Assembly: GCF_029968035.1 (NCBI RefSeq)
Contig: NZ_JASCIQ010000022.1
Span: 79,049 to 143,048 of the forward strand
DNA length: 64,000 nt
Source: Streptomyces cavernicola
GTDB taxonomy: Bacteria > Actinomycetota > Actinomycetes > Streptomycetales > Streptomycetaceae
Reading direction: 5' to 3'
Positions 16,896 through 25,914 of this stretch are shown one piece after another; position 1 is the stretch's first letter; every line of letters begins with the position of its first letter. The notes beneath the pieces are model-generated. The model ran no database searches and was not told the origin of the DNA. It worked only from the letters and a program-made list of their open reading frames with translations. The position numbers and the translations under genes are program-made.

Positions 16896-17258
16896 CTAAC
16901 CCCGGTCGAGCCGCAAGCGCTCCGCCTTCGGCAACCCCGCCACCACCAGGTCGTACGAATCCTCCACCAGCTCCCGCACCGCGCGAGCGGACAACTCGCC
17001 CACCGTCACGGTGTTCCAGTGCCGCTTGTTCAGGTGGTACCCCGGCACGATCACCCCGGGATACTCCTCCCGCAACCGCACCGCGATCTCCGGCTCAGCC
17101 TTGAGCGCGACTTTCAACGGCCGCTCCTCCAGCGCGCTGAACGCGAAGATCTTCCCGAGCACCTTGAACGTGGACAGCTCAGGATTGCGCGGAAACGGAA
17201 ACTCCTCCGTCGCCGCGTTGAACGACAGGCAGAACGCCCGGAGTTCAGCCGGAGTCAC
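16896..17258 (-). CDS. MmcQ/YjbR-family protein
   Basis: A 120-residue protein of the MmcQ/YjbR (CyaY-like fold) family. Typical features are the N-terminal FCLSFNAATEEFPFP, the central FKVLGKIFAFSAL strand pair and the C-terminal YHLNKRHWNTVTV motif with conserved His and Trp. Family members are often labelled DNA-binding, but a biochemical role is not established. GTG at 17258 is preferred because GGAG precedes it by seven bases. An upstream GTG (17276) would use codons from a 10-bp CTCACTCCAC tandem repeat that fills the gap to the next gene. Confidence 0.85.
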   Translation of the reverse strand: MTPAELRAFCLSFNAATEEFPFPRNPELSTFKVLGKIFAFSALEERPLKVALKAEPEIAVRLREEYPGVIVPGYHLNKRHWNTVTVGELSARAVRELVEDSYDLVVAGLPKAERLRLDRG

Positions 17259-17261
17259 TGG

Positions 17262-17291
17262 CTCACTCCACCTCACTCCACCTCACTCCAC
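17262..17291. repeat. 10-bp tandem repeat x3
   Basis: Three consecutive CTCACTCCAC units connect the end of the CBS/CNNM gene to the start of the MmcQ-like gene. The repeat carries GGTGGAGTGAG on the minus strand, so it multiplies the ribosome-binding sequence. Confidence 0.8.
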
Positions 17292-18572
17292 CTCGCCCGA
17301 CGGAGCCGAAGGCTCCACAAGGACCGTCGCGATCCGGTTCCGCCGCCCCGCCGCGGCCTCCGCGGTGAGCCGCAGTCCGCGCCCGTCCGGCAGCTCCACC
17401 ACCGTCGTCGCCCCCGCGATCGGCACGCGCCCGAGCGCCTTCGCGAGCAGCCCGCCGACCGTCTCCACGTCCTCGTCGTCGAACTCCTCGATGCCGTACA
17501 GCTCGCCGAGGTCGCCGATGTCGAGCCGGGCCGTGACCCGGTAGGTGTCCTCGCCGAGGGGTTCGACGGGCGGGAGCTCCCGGTCGTACTCGTCGGTGAT
17601 CTCGCCGACGATCTCCTCCAGGATGTCCTCGATCGTGACGATGCCGGCCGTGCCGCCGTACTCGTCGATGACGACCGCGACGTGGTTGCGCTCCTGCTGC
17701 ATCTCGCGCAGCAGGTCACCGGCGTTCTTGGTGTCGGGCACGAACGACGCGGGCCGCATCGCCGTGGACACCAGCTCCGACTCGGCGTCCCTGCTGATGT
17801 GCGTCTTGCGCGCGAGGTCCTTCAGGTACACGATCCCGACGACGTCGTCCTCGCTCTCCCCGGTGACCGGGATGCGCGAGAAACCAGAGCGCAGGGCGAG
17901 CGTGAGGGCCTGCCGGATCGTCTTGAACCGCTCGATCACGATCAGGTCCGTGCGCGGCACCATCACCTCGCGTACGAGGGTGTCGCCGAGCTCGAAGACG
18001 GAGTGCACCATGCGGCGCTCCTCGTCCTCGATCAGGGACTCCTTCTCGGCCAGGTCGACCATCGCGCGCAGCTCCGCCTCGGAGGCGAACGGGCCGCGCC
18101 TGAAGCCCTTTCCGGGCGTGAGCGCGTTGCCGAGGAGGATCAGGAGCGGCGGGATCGGGCCCATGATCCGGGCGAGCGGCAGCAGGACGTACGCCGCGGC
18201 CGTCGCCGTGTTGAGCGGGTGCTGGCGGCCGATCGTGCGCGGCGAGACGCCCACCGCTACGTACGAGACGAGCACCATCACGCCGATGGCGACGGCGAGC
18301 GCCTCCCACGTCTCGGTGAACTCCTGCAGGCAGGCGTACGTGACGAGGGCCGCGGCGGCCATCTCGCAGGCCACGCGGACGAGCAGCGCGACGTTCAGAT
18401 AGCGCGTCGGGTCCGCCGTGACCTGGGCGAGCTTGGCGCTGCCGCGCCGCCCGGAGCGCACGGCCTCCTCGGCACGGAAGCTGGACATACGCGCGAGGCC
18501 CGCCTCCGCGCAGGAGGCGAGCCACGCGACGACGACCAGCAGGACGGCGCCGAGGACCAGTGAGGCGCTCAC
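17283..18572 (-). CDS. CNNM/CBS-pair transporter-like membrane protein (hemolysin C/CorC family)
   Basis: A 429-residue integral membrane protein. A DUF21/CNNM transmembrane region covers about residues 1-185, followed by two CBS domains (MVPRTDLIVI to about 320) and a CorC/HlyC C-terminal domain (ALGRVPIAGATTVVELPDGR). The family is linked to magnesium/cobalt efflux; the older hemolysin label is not a function. The start is the GTG at 18572 that overlaps the ybeY stop (GTGA), indicating translational coupling. A longer in-frame reading runs through ybeY in another frame and is not real. Last or second-last gene of the phoH-ybeY operon. Confidence 0.9.
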   Translation of the reverse strand: MSASLVLGAVLLVVVAWLASCAEAGLARMSSFRAEEAVRSGRRGSAKLAQVTADPTRYLNVALLVRVACEMAAAALVTYACLQEFTETWEALAVAIGVMVLVSYVAVGVSPRTIGRQHPLNTATAAAYVLLPLARIMGPIPPLLILLGNALTPGKGFRRGPFASEAELRAMVDLAEKESLIEDEERRMVHSVFELGDTLVREVMVPRTDLIVIERFKTIRQALTLALRSGFSRIPVTGESEDDVVGIVYLKDLARKTHISRDAESELVSTAMRPASFVPDTKNAGDLLREMQQERNHVAVVIDEYGGTAGIVTIEDILEEIVGEITDEYDRELPPVEPLGEDTYRVTARLDIGDLGELYGIEEFDDEDVETVGGLLAKALGRVPIAGATTVVELPDGRGLRLTAEAAAGRRNRIATVLVEPSAPSGEVE

Positions 18573-19072
18573 GACACGGTGGGCGCCGGGGAGGGACCTG
18601 TGAGGCCCTTCTCCGCGCGCCAGCCGTCGACGATCGCGGACTGCAGGCCGAACATCTCGGCCTTCTCGTCCGGCTCCTCGTGGTCGTACCCGAGGAGGTG
18701 GAGCACGCCGTGGACGGTGAGGAGCTGCAGCTCCTCGTCCATGGAGTGCCCCGTCTCGGCCTCCTCGCCCTGCCGCTTGGCGACCTCGGGGCAGAGCACG
18801 ATGTCGCCGAGGAGTCCCTGCGGGGGCTCCGCGGCCTCGTCGTCCCGGCCCGGCGGGCGCAGCTCGTCCATCGGGAAGGACATGACGTCCGTCGGACCAT
18901 GCAGGTCCATCCACTGGATGTGCAGCTGCTCCATCGCCTCGGTGTCCACGACGATCACCGAGAGTTCGGAGAGCGGGTGGATGCGCATCCGCGCGAGCGC
19001 GTAGCGGGCGATGTCGAGGATCGCCTGCTCGTCGACCTCGGTGCCGGACTCGTTGTTGACGTCGATCGACAT
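18569..19072 (-). CDS. ybeY: Endoribonuclease YbeY
   Basis: Zinc-dependent rRNA maturation and ribosome quality-control nuclease. The metal-binding motif HGVLHLLGYDHEE (three His) is intact near residue 130, and the DVMSFPMDE strand precedes it. The length of 167 residues is normal. It starts at the ATG 15 bases after phoH and overlaps the CBS gene at its stop. Together the three genes form the conserved actinobacterial phoH-ybeY-CBS operon. Confidence 0.95.
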   Translation of the reverse strand: MSIDVNNESGTEVDEQAILDIARYALARMRIHPLSELSVIVVDTEAMEQLHIQWMDLHGPTDVMSFPMDELRPPGRDDEAAEPPQGLLGDIVLCPEVAKRQGEEAETGHSMDEELQLLTVHGVLHLLGYDHEEPDEKAEMFGLQSAIVDGWRAEKGLTGPSPAPTVS

Positions 19073-19087
19073 GTGCCTGTTTTCTCG

Positions 19088-20146
<1,059 letters not shown>

Positions 20147-20316
20147 GGGCCGGCTCTGTGGCCTGCTCGTCCTCCTCGATGCGGGGCTGACGCCGCGCGA
20201 CTGCTTCTGGTGCTACAAGAGTACGTCCGTGCACCGACAACACCGAGAAGTTTTTCGACCGCCCGTTCCCCGGCGGACGCGGCGAACGCCCGCCGACGCG
20301 CCGCGAACCCGGTCGT

Positions 20317-21483
20317 CTACCGCGCCCCGAACCCGATCGTCGGCACCGCACGCCGCAGCGGCCACGGCCGGACCACCTCGGGCAGCATCCCGTCGAGGAA
20401 CGCGTACCGCCTGAGCGCCGCAGGCTCCTGGTCGTCGTACGACTGCACATGCCGCCACCACGCCGACACCTCGACCCAGCCGGGGGCCGAGAGGGAGCCG
20501 CCGAACTCCTGCACCGACAGGGCCGCCGTGAGCCCGGCGAAGGCGAGCCGGTCGGCGAGCGGCCAGCCGGCCAGGGTGCCGGTGACGAAGCCCGCCACGA
20601 ACACGTCGCCCGCACCGGTCGGGTCGAGCGCCTCCACCTCGATCGCGGGCACCTCGGCGGTCTCGCCCGTGCGCCCGTCCACCGCGTACGCGCCCTCGGC
20701 ACCGAGGGTGACGACGGCGACCGGCACGTGCTCGGTGAGCGCGCGGGCGGCGGCGCGCGGGCAGGACGTGCCCGTGTAGCGCATGGCCTCCTCGGCGTTC
20801 GGCAGGAACGCCTCGCAGTGCCGCAGGTCGGGCAGGGCGGCCAGGTCCCAGCGGCCGGTCTCGTCCCAGCCGACGTCCGCGAAGACCCGGGTGCCGCGCG
20901 CCGCCGCCTTCGCGACCCACTCCTCACTCGCGCCCGGCGCCAGGGATGCGACGGCGGCACGCGCGCGTGGCGGCGTCTCCGGGGCGGGCTCCTGCGGCGG
21001 TGGCGCCTCGTGCCCGTGCGAGATCATCGTCCGCTCGCCCTCGTACGCGAGGGACACGGTCACCGGGGAGTGCCAGCCGGGCACGGTGCGCGACGGCGCG
21101 AGGTCGATGCCCTCGCCCTTCTCCAGGGCGTCCCAGCAGTACTCGCCGTAGTGGTCGTCGCCGAAGGCCGCGGCGAGCGAGGTGCGCAGGCCGAGGCGGG
21201 ACAGGGCGGTGGCCATGTTGGCGACGCCGCCGGGGCTGGAGCCCATGCCCCTGGCCCAGGACTCGGTGCCGCGCACGGGCGCCGAGTCGAGGCCGGTGAA
21301 GATGATGTCGAGGAAGACGGTGCCGGTGAGGAACACGTCGCACGCCGGGTCGCCCGGCCTGCGCACCGCCGCGAGCGGGTCGAGGCAGGCCCTGTGGTCG
21401 AGCCGGGCGCCGTCCTTGCGACCGCCGTCCTCGCGACTGCCGTCCTCGCGACCGCCGTTCACCGTCTGTTCGTCGAGACTCAC
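20317..21483 (-). CDS. PfkB-family carbohydrate kinase
   Basis: A 388-residue ribokinase-fold sugar kinase. The PfkB signature DPTGAGDVFVAGF near residue 290 contains the catalytic Asp and anion hole, and an N-terminal SSPGGVANMATALSRLG motif contacts the sugar. GTG at 21483 has GGGAG six bases upstream; the frame stays open far beyond but without family similarity. The first ~45 residues are a low-complexity, charged extension partly coded by a 15-bp repeat (21406-21450). It is divergent from a GH4 phospho-glycosidase, suggesting a small sugar-utilisation locus. The substrate is unknown. Confidence 0.88.
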   Translation of the reverse strand: MSLDEQTVNGGREDGSREDGGRKDGARLDHRACLDPLAAVRRPGDPACDVFLTGTVFLDIIFTGLDSAPVRGTESWARGMGSSPGGVANMATALSRLGLRTSLAAAFGDDHYGEYCWDALEKGEGIDLAPSRTVPGWHSPVTVSLAYEGERTMISHGHEAPPPQEPAPETPPRARAAVASLAPGASEEWVAKAAARGTRVFADVGWDETGRWDLAALPDLRHCEAFLPNAEEAMRYTGTSCPRAAARALTEHVPVAVVTLGAEGAYAVDGRTGETAEVPAIEVEALDPTGAGDVFVAGFVTGTLAGWPLADRLAFAGLTAALSVQEFGGSLSAPGWVEVSAWWRHVQSYDDQEPAALRRYAFLDGMLPEVVRPWPLRRAVPTIGFGAR

Positions 21484-21610
21484 CGTGCGCTCCCGCGTCC
21501 TTCGCGCGCTCCCCGTACATGGTGCGTGCAGGTCAGGCCAGTGTGCATCACCGCCGCCCGACGGGACCGGAACGCCGGTGCACGCGCGGTGACTCTGTCG
21601 GGTCGAGGTA

Positions 21611-21634
21611 CAGCGGCACAGCGGCACAGCGGCG
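21611..21634. repeat. 8-bp tandem repeat x3 in the divergent promoter region
   Basis: Three CAGCGGCA-type units lie 26 bases before the GH4 start codon, in the 177-base space shared with the PfkB kinase gene. It could be an operator array or simple slippage; nothing distinguishes these. Confidence 0.6.
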
Positions 21635-21660
21635 CGGGCGCATGAGGTAGCTTCCGCCGC

Positions 21661-22959
21661 ATGAGGCTGACGATTCTCGGTGGCGGCGGATTCCGGGTGC
21701 CACTCGTGTACGGCGCCCTGGTGGGCAGCGAGATCACGGAACTCACCCTGTACGACACGGATCCGGTGCGGCTCGGCGTGATCCGCTCGGTCCTCGCGGG
21801 ACTGCCCGCGGGCCCGCGCGTGCGGGTCGCCGAGGGGCTCGACGACGCGCTGCGCGGCGCGGACTTCGTGTTCTCCGCGATCCGCGTCGGCGGCACCGCG
21901 GGCCGCGTCCACGACGAGCGGGTGCCGCTGGCGGAGGGCGTGCTCGGGCAGGAGACGGTCGGCGCGGGCGGCGTCCTGTACGGGCTTCGCACGGTGCCCG
22001 TGGCCCTGCACATCGCGGAGCGGGTGGCGGCGGTGGCCCCCGACGCGTGGGTCATCAACTTCACCAACCCCGCGGGCACGGTGACCGAGGCCATGGCCTC
22101 CGTCCTCGGCGACCGCGTCATCGGCATCTGCGACTCCCCCGTCGGCCTGGTACGCCGCGCGGCGCGCGCCGCGGGCGCCGACCCGGACACGGTGTCGTAC
22201 GACTACGTGGGCCTCAACCACCTCGGCTGGCTGCGGTCGTTGACGGCCCCGGACGGCCGCGACCTGCTCCCCGGGCTGCTCGCGGACGCCACGGCCCTCG
22301 CCTCCTTCGAGGAGGGCAAGCTCTTCGGTACGGAGTGGCTGCGGGCGCTCGGCGCGCTCCCCAACGAGTACCTGCACTACTACTACTTCCGCCGCGAGAC
22401 CCTCGACGCGGTGCGCACCGCCGAGGAGACACGCGGCGAGTTCCTCGACCACCAGCAGGGCGAGTTCTTCGCCCGCGCGGCCGAACACCCGGACCGCGCC
22501 CACGAGTTGTGGGAGGCGACGCGCCTGGAGCGCGAGGAGACGTACATGGCGGACAGCCGCGCGGCGACCGGCGGCTGGCAGCGCGACTCCTGCGACCTGG
22601 ACGGCGGCGGCTACGACCGGGTCGCGCTCACCCTGATGCGGGCGATCGCCTCCGGCGAGGGTGCGCGGCTGATTCTGAACGTCAGGAACGCCGGTACGGT
22701 GCCTGCGCTGCCGGACGACGCGATCGTGGAGACGGTGTGCGAGGTGGATGCGCGGGGGGCCCGCCCGCTGCCGTGCGCTCCGCTCGGGGAGGCGGAGTTG
22801 GGGCTCATGCTGCAGCTGAAGGCGGTGGAACGGGCCACGGTGGAGGCCGCCCTCTTCAAGGACCGCGAGGCAGCACTCAGGGCTCTCGCCCTGCACCCGC
22901 TGGTGGACTCCCCTGCGGTGGCGAGCCGAATCCTGGCGGCGGCGTCGGCCGACGCTTGA
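21661..22959 (+). CDS. GH4 family 6-phospho-beta-glucosidase
   Basis: NAD- and metal-dependent glycosidase that cleaves phosphorylated disaccharides by an oxidation-elimination mechanism. A Rossmann start (MRLTILGGGGFRVPLVYG), the INFTNPAGTVTEA loop, the metal-ligand Cys in GICDSP, and the GLNHLGW motif with metal-binding His are all present. The 432-residue length fits. The ATG lacks an ideal ribosome-binding site. It is divergent from a PfkB kinase, which may phosphorylate the sugar it uses or the product it releases. No PTS genes are nearby. Confidence 0.92.
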   Translation: MRLTILGGGGFRVPLVYGALVGSEITELTLYDTDPVRLGVIRSVLAGLPAGPRVRVAEGLDDALRGADFVFSAIRVGGTAGRVHDERVPLAEGVLGQETVGAGGVLYGLRTVPVALHIAERVAAVAPDAWVINFTNPAGTVTEAMASVLGDRVIGICDSPVGLVRRAARAAGADPDTVSYDYVGLNHLGWLRSLTAPDGRDLLPGLLADATALASFEEGKLFGTEWLRALGALPNEYLHYYYFRRETLDAVRTAEETRGEFLDHQQGEFFARAAEHPDRAHELWEATRLEREETYMADSRAATGGWQRDSCDLDGGGYDRVALTLMRAIASGEGARLILNVRNAGTVPALPDDAIVETVCEVDARGARPLPCAPLGEAELGLMLQLKAVERATVEAALFKDREAALRALALHPLVDSPAVASRILAAASADA

Positions 22960-22964
22960 TCCTT

Positions 22965-23136
22965 CCCCACCCCGCCCCTTCCCGAAAGTCCTGCGGACAG
23001 CTTCGGTGCTCCGCCCCGGACCCCGCTCCTCAAACGCCGGAGGGGCTGGTTTTGGCGGGGCGGAGCCCCGTTCTTCAGGGGCGCGGGGAACTGCGCAACC
23101 AGCGCCGCAGGCTTTCGGGAAGGGGCGGGGTGGGGA
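22965..23136. repeat. Dispersed mosaic intergenic repeat, copy 4, with terminal inverted repeats
   Basis: Fills the space between the convergent GH4 and deaminase genes. It begins with CCCCACCCCGCCCCTTCC and ends with the reverse complement (about 24 bases each side, extending into CCGAAAG). Inside are the AAACGCCGGAGGGGCTG, GGCGGAGCCCCG and GGGGCGCGGGGAACTGCGC blocks. It is the clearest bounded copy in the window. Confidence 0.85.
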
Positions 23137-23140
23137 GGAA

Positions 23141-24142
23141 TCAGTCGAACTCGTACGCCGCGACTTCCGCCAAGTACCGCTCGCGCAGCGCCTCGTCGTC
23201 CTCCAGGAAGGAGGCGAGGAAGGAGTTCCGGGCCAGTTCGCGGAGCTGACCGTGGTCGAGGGCGAGCGCCTCGTGGACCGCGTGGAACGTGTCCCCCACG
23301 TACCCCCCGAAGTACGACGGATCATCGGAGTTGACCGTGCACAGCAACCCCGCCGCCATCATCTGCGGCAGCGGGTGGGACTCGAGCACGTCGACCGCCC
23401 GCAGCCGCACATTGGACAGCGGGCACAGGGTCAGCGGGATCCGGTCCCGCACCAGGCGCTCGACCAGCGAGGCGTCCTCCATGCACCGCAGCCCGTGGTC
23501 GATCCGCTCGACGCCGAGGACGTCCAGGGCCTCCGTGATGTACGCCGCGGGCCCCTCCTCCCCCGCGTGCGCGACCCGGCGCAGGCCGAGCGCGGCAGCG
23601 GCCTCGTACACCTCGCGGAACTTCGCCGGCGGGTGGCCGACCTCCGCCGAGTCGAGGCCGACGCCGGTGATCCGGTGCAGATACGGCTTCGCGGCGTCAA
23701 GGGTCGCGAGGGCCGACTCGGCGGACTCGTCGCGCAGGAAGCACATGATGAGGCGGGTGGAGACGCCGTACCGCTCCTGGCTGCGGTCGAGCGCGCGGCC
23801 GAGGCCCTCGATCACCGTGCCGATGTCGACGCCGCGCGCGGTGTGCGCCTGCGGGTCGAAGAAGATCTCCGCGTGCCGTACGCCCTGTTCGGCGGCGCGC
23901 GCCAGATAGGCGTCGGCGAGTTCCTCGAAGTCGGCCTCGGTGTGCAGGACGGCCATCAGGCCGTAGTACAGGTCGAGGAAGGACTGCAGGTCCTCGAAGA
24001 GGTACGCGCGGCGCAGCTCCTCGGTGTCCGCGTAAGGGAGTTCGACGCCGTTGCGGGCGGCGAGCGCGAAGGCCAGCTCGGGTTCGAGGGTGCCTTCGAT
24101 GTGCAGGTGGAGTTCGGCCTTGGGGAGGAGCGTGGAGTGCAT
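23141..24142 (-). CDS. Adenosine/adenine deaminase (adenine-deaminase-like subgroup)
   Basis: A 333-residue amidohydrolase of purine salvage. Metal- and substrate-binding motifs are present: ELHLHIEGTLEPE at the N-terminus, VAHAGEEG, the catalytic HG in RIDHGLRCMED, CPLSN and the metal-ligand Asp pair in VNSDDPSYFGGY. HIEGTLEPE together with SDDPSYFGGY resembles bacterial/fungal adenine deaminases of this superfamily more than classic adenosine deaminases, so adenine to hypoxanthine is a real possibility. This subgroup call is from memory of motif differences and is uncertain. It is adjacent to rnz with 26 bases between. Confidence 0.9.
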   Translation of the reverse strand: MHSTLLPKAELHLHIEGTLEPELAFALAARNGVELPYADTEELRRAYLFEDLQSFLDLYYGLMAVLHTEADFEELADAYLARAAEQGVRHAEIFFDPQAHTARGVDIGTVIEGLGRALDRSQERYGVSTRLIMCFLRDESAESALATLDAAKPYLHRITGVGLDSAEVGHPPAKFREVYEAAAALGLRRVAHAGEEGPAAYITEALDVLGVERIDHGLRCMEDASLVERLVRDRIPLTLCPLSNVRLRAVDVLESHPLPQMMAAGLLCTVNSDDPSYFGGYVGDTFHAVHEALALDHGQLRELARNSFLASFLEDDEALRERYLAEVAAYEFD

Positions 24143-24168
24143 GGGCGTACGTACTTTCGCGAGACGGT

Positions 24169-25077
24169 TCAGGTGCGCCGCTTGGGCACGGGGACGGTCG
24201 ACAGGTCGGCCGCCACGGTCAGTTCCCCCGTGAACCCGGCGGCGCGGGCCTGCCGGGCGAACTCCTGCGGGTCGGCGTACCGCTGGGAGAAGTGTGTGAG
24301 GACGAGGTGCCGCACCCCGGCGTCGCGGGCCACCGCGCCTGCCTCGCCGGACGTCAAGTGGCCGTGGTCGCGGGCGAGTTGCTCGTCCTCGTCGAGGAAG
24401 GTCGACTCGATGACGAGCAGGTCGCAGCCCTCGGCGAGCGCGTGCACGCCGTCGCAGAGGCGGGTGTCCATGACGAACGCGAACCGCTGCCCGTACCGCA
24501 CCTCGCTGACGTCGTCGAGGCGCACGCCGCGCAGCTCGCCCTCGCGTTGCAGCCGGCCCACGTCCGGGCCCGCGATGCCGCGCTCGGCGAGGAGTTCGGG
24601 CACCATCCGCCGCCCGTCGGGCTCGACGAGCCGGTAGCCGAAGGACTCGACGGGGTGCGAGAGCCTGCGCGCTTCGAGCGTGTACGCGGGCGTGGCGGCG
24701 AGCACGCCGTCGGCGGCGACCGGGGCTTCGGTGAGCTGCACGGTCTCGCGGTACGCGGTGGCGTACCGGAGCCGCTCGAAGAAATGCTGGCCGGAGCGCG
24801 GGTAGTGGGCGGTGACCGCGTGCGGCACGCGGTCGAGGTTGATGCGCTGGATCACTCCGGCGAGGCCGAGTGAGTGGTCGCCGTGGAAGTGCGTGACGCA
24901 GATCCGGTCGATGTCGTGCGCGGCGACACCGGCGCGCAGCATCTGCCGCTGGGTGCCCTCGCCGGGGTCGAAGAGAATGCCCTGGCCGTCCCAGCGCAGC
25001 AGGTAGCCGTTGTGGTTGCGGTGCCGCGTCGGCACCTGGCTGGCGGTGCCGAGGACGACGAATTCACGTACGGACAA
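24169..25077 (-). CDS. rnz: Ribonuclease Z (tRNA 3' processing)
   Basis: Zinc-dependent endonuclease of the metallo-beta-lactamase fold that trims tRNA 3' trailers. This matters because the two tRNA-Ala genes in the window lack encoded CCA. The HFHGDHSLGLAG motif binds both zinc ions, and the later HLVLTHFSQRY supplies another ligand. The length of 302 residues fits the short bacterial form. The only reasonable start is TTG at 25077 (MSVREFVVLGTASQVPT), with no good ribosome-binding site. It lies between the HIT protein and deaminase genes on the same strand. Confidence 0.94.
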   Translation of the reverse strand: MSVREFVVLGTASQVPTRHRNHNGYLLRWDGQGILFDPGEGTQRQMLRAGVAAHDIDRICVTHFHGDHSLGLAGVIQRINLDRVPHAVTAHYPRSGQHFFERLRYATAYRETVQLTEAPVAADGVLAATPAYTLEARRLSHPVESFGYRLVEPDGRRMVPELLAERGIAGPDVGRLQREGELRGVRLDDVSEVRYGQRFAFVMDTRLCDGVHALAEGCDLLVIESTFLDEDEQLARDHGHLTSGEAGAVARDAGVRHLVLTHFSQRYADPQEFARQARAAGFTGELTVAADLSTVPVPKRRT

Positions 25078-25123
25078 GGTGAGTTACCGGTTCTTCGGCT
25101 TCTTCGGCTGTCTGGTCGGTCGC

Positions 25124-25477
25124 CTACCCGGGGGGCCACTGCATGCCGCGGCCGCCGAGGATGTGGGCGTGCGCGTGGAACACGGTCTGGCCTGCGCCGC
25201 TGCCGGTGTTGAACACCAGGCGGTAGCTCTCCAGCTTTTCCTCCGCGGCGACCTCTCCGGCCTCGCGCAGCAGGTCGGCGGTGATCTGCGGTTCGGCGGC
25301 GGCGAGGGTGGCGGCGTCCGCGTAGTGGACCTTGGGGATGACCAGGACGTGAGTCGGGGCCTGGGGGTTGATGTCGCGGAAGGCGTACGTGGTGTCGGTC
25401 TCGCGTACGACGGTCGCGGGCACCTCCCCAGCGATGATTTTGCAGAACAGGCAGTCTGCTTGTGCCTCACCGGCCAT
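25124..25477 (-). CDS. HIT-family (histidine triad) protein
   Basis: A 117-residue Hint-type nucleotide hydrolase/transferase. It starts CLFCKIIAGEVPA, has the INPQAPTHVLVIPK strand and ends with the active-site triad FHAHAHILGG. Typical substrates are purine nucleoside phosphoramidates. The ATG at 25477 has an AGGAGG-like site upstream. The frame remains open upstream for about 2.6 kb, but that stretch is the shadow of the tricorn gene. It probably forms an operon with rnz. Confidence 0.93.
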   Translation of the reverse strand: MAGEAQADCLFCKIIAGEVPATVVRETDTTYAFRDINPQAPTHVLVIPKVHYADAATLAAAEPQITADLLREAGEVAAEEKLESYRLVFNTGSGAGQTVFHAHAHILGGRGMQWPPG

Positions 25478-25534
25478 GGGGCGGGCCTCCTCGGTCCGTT
25501 CGATCGTGTACGTACGGCATGGTATCCGGCCATC

Positions 25535-25913
25535 TTTTCCCCACCCCGCCCCTTCCCGAACCGGGGCGCAGCCCCGGGCCCCGGCAACCTTTCGACTGCC
25601 GCGCCGTCGTGGCCGGTCGCGCAGTTCCCCGCGCCCCTGAAAGCCAGCCCCTGCCGGGGCTAAATCCCGCCCCCAGCCCGCAAATTCAGCCCCTCCGGCG
25701 TTTGAGATGGGGGTCCCCCTGCTCGAGCGCAGCCGAGAGCTTGGGGGAGGGGTCCGGGGCGGAGCCCCGAAATAGGGGCGCGGGGAACTGCGCGACCAGC
25801 CACAGCGGCGCGGCAGCCGAAAGACGAGCCGGGGTCCGGGGGCGACAGCCCCCGGGGAGCGGGGGCCGGGGCGGAGGCCTCGGGGAGCGGGGGCCGGGGC
25901 GGAGGCCTCGGGG
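25535..25913. repeat. Dispersed mosaic intergenic repeat, copy 5 (longest), with 28-bp tandem duplication
   Basis: The 437-base gap between the tricorn stop and the HIT start holds no gene. It contains the CCACCCCGCCCCTTCCCGAA block, an inverted GGGGCGCGGGGAACTGCGCG block (25605-25635), the CAGCCCCTCCGGCGTTTGAG block, the CTCGAGCGCAGCCGAGAGCT block (25709-25752) and a direct copy of the GGGGCGCGGGGAACTG block (25774). A 28-bp unit is tandemly duplicated at 25854-25881 and 25882-25909. Confidence 0.85.
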
Positions 25914-25914
25914 T

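Noticed and set aside
20317..23325. A 1002-residue continuous minus-strand reading frame
   Set aside because: Only the last 388 residues are a PfkB kinase; the rest is the shadow of the GH4 gene on the other strand and of a repeat.
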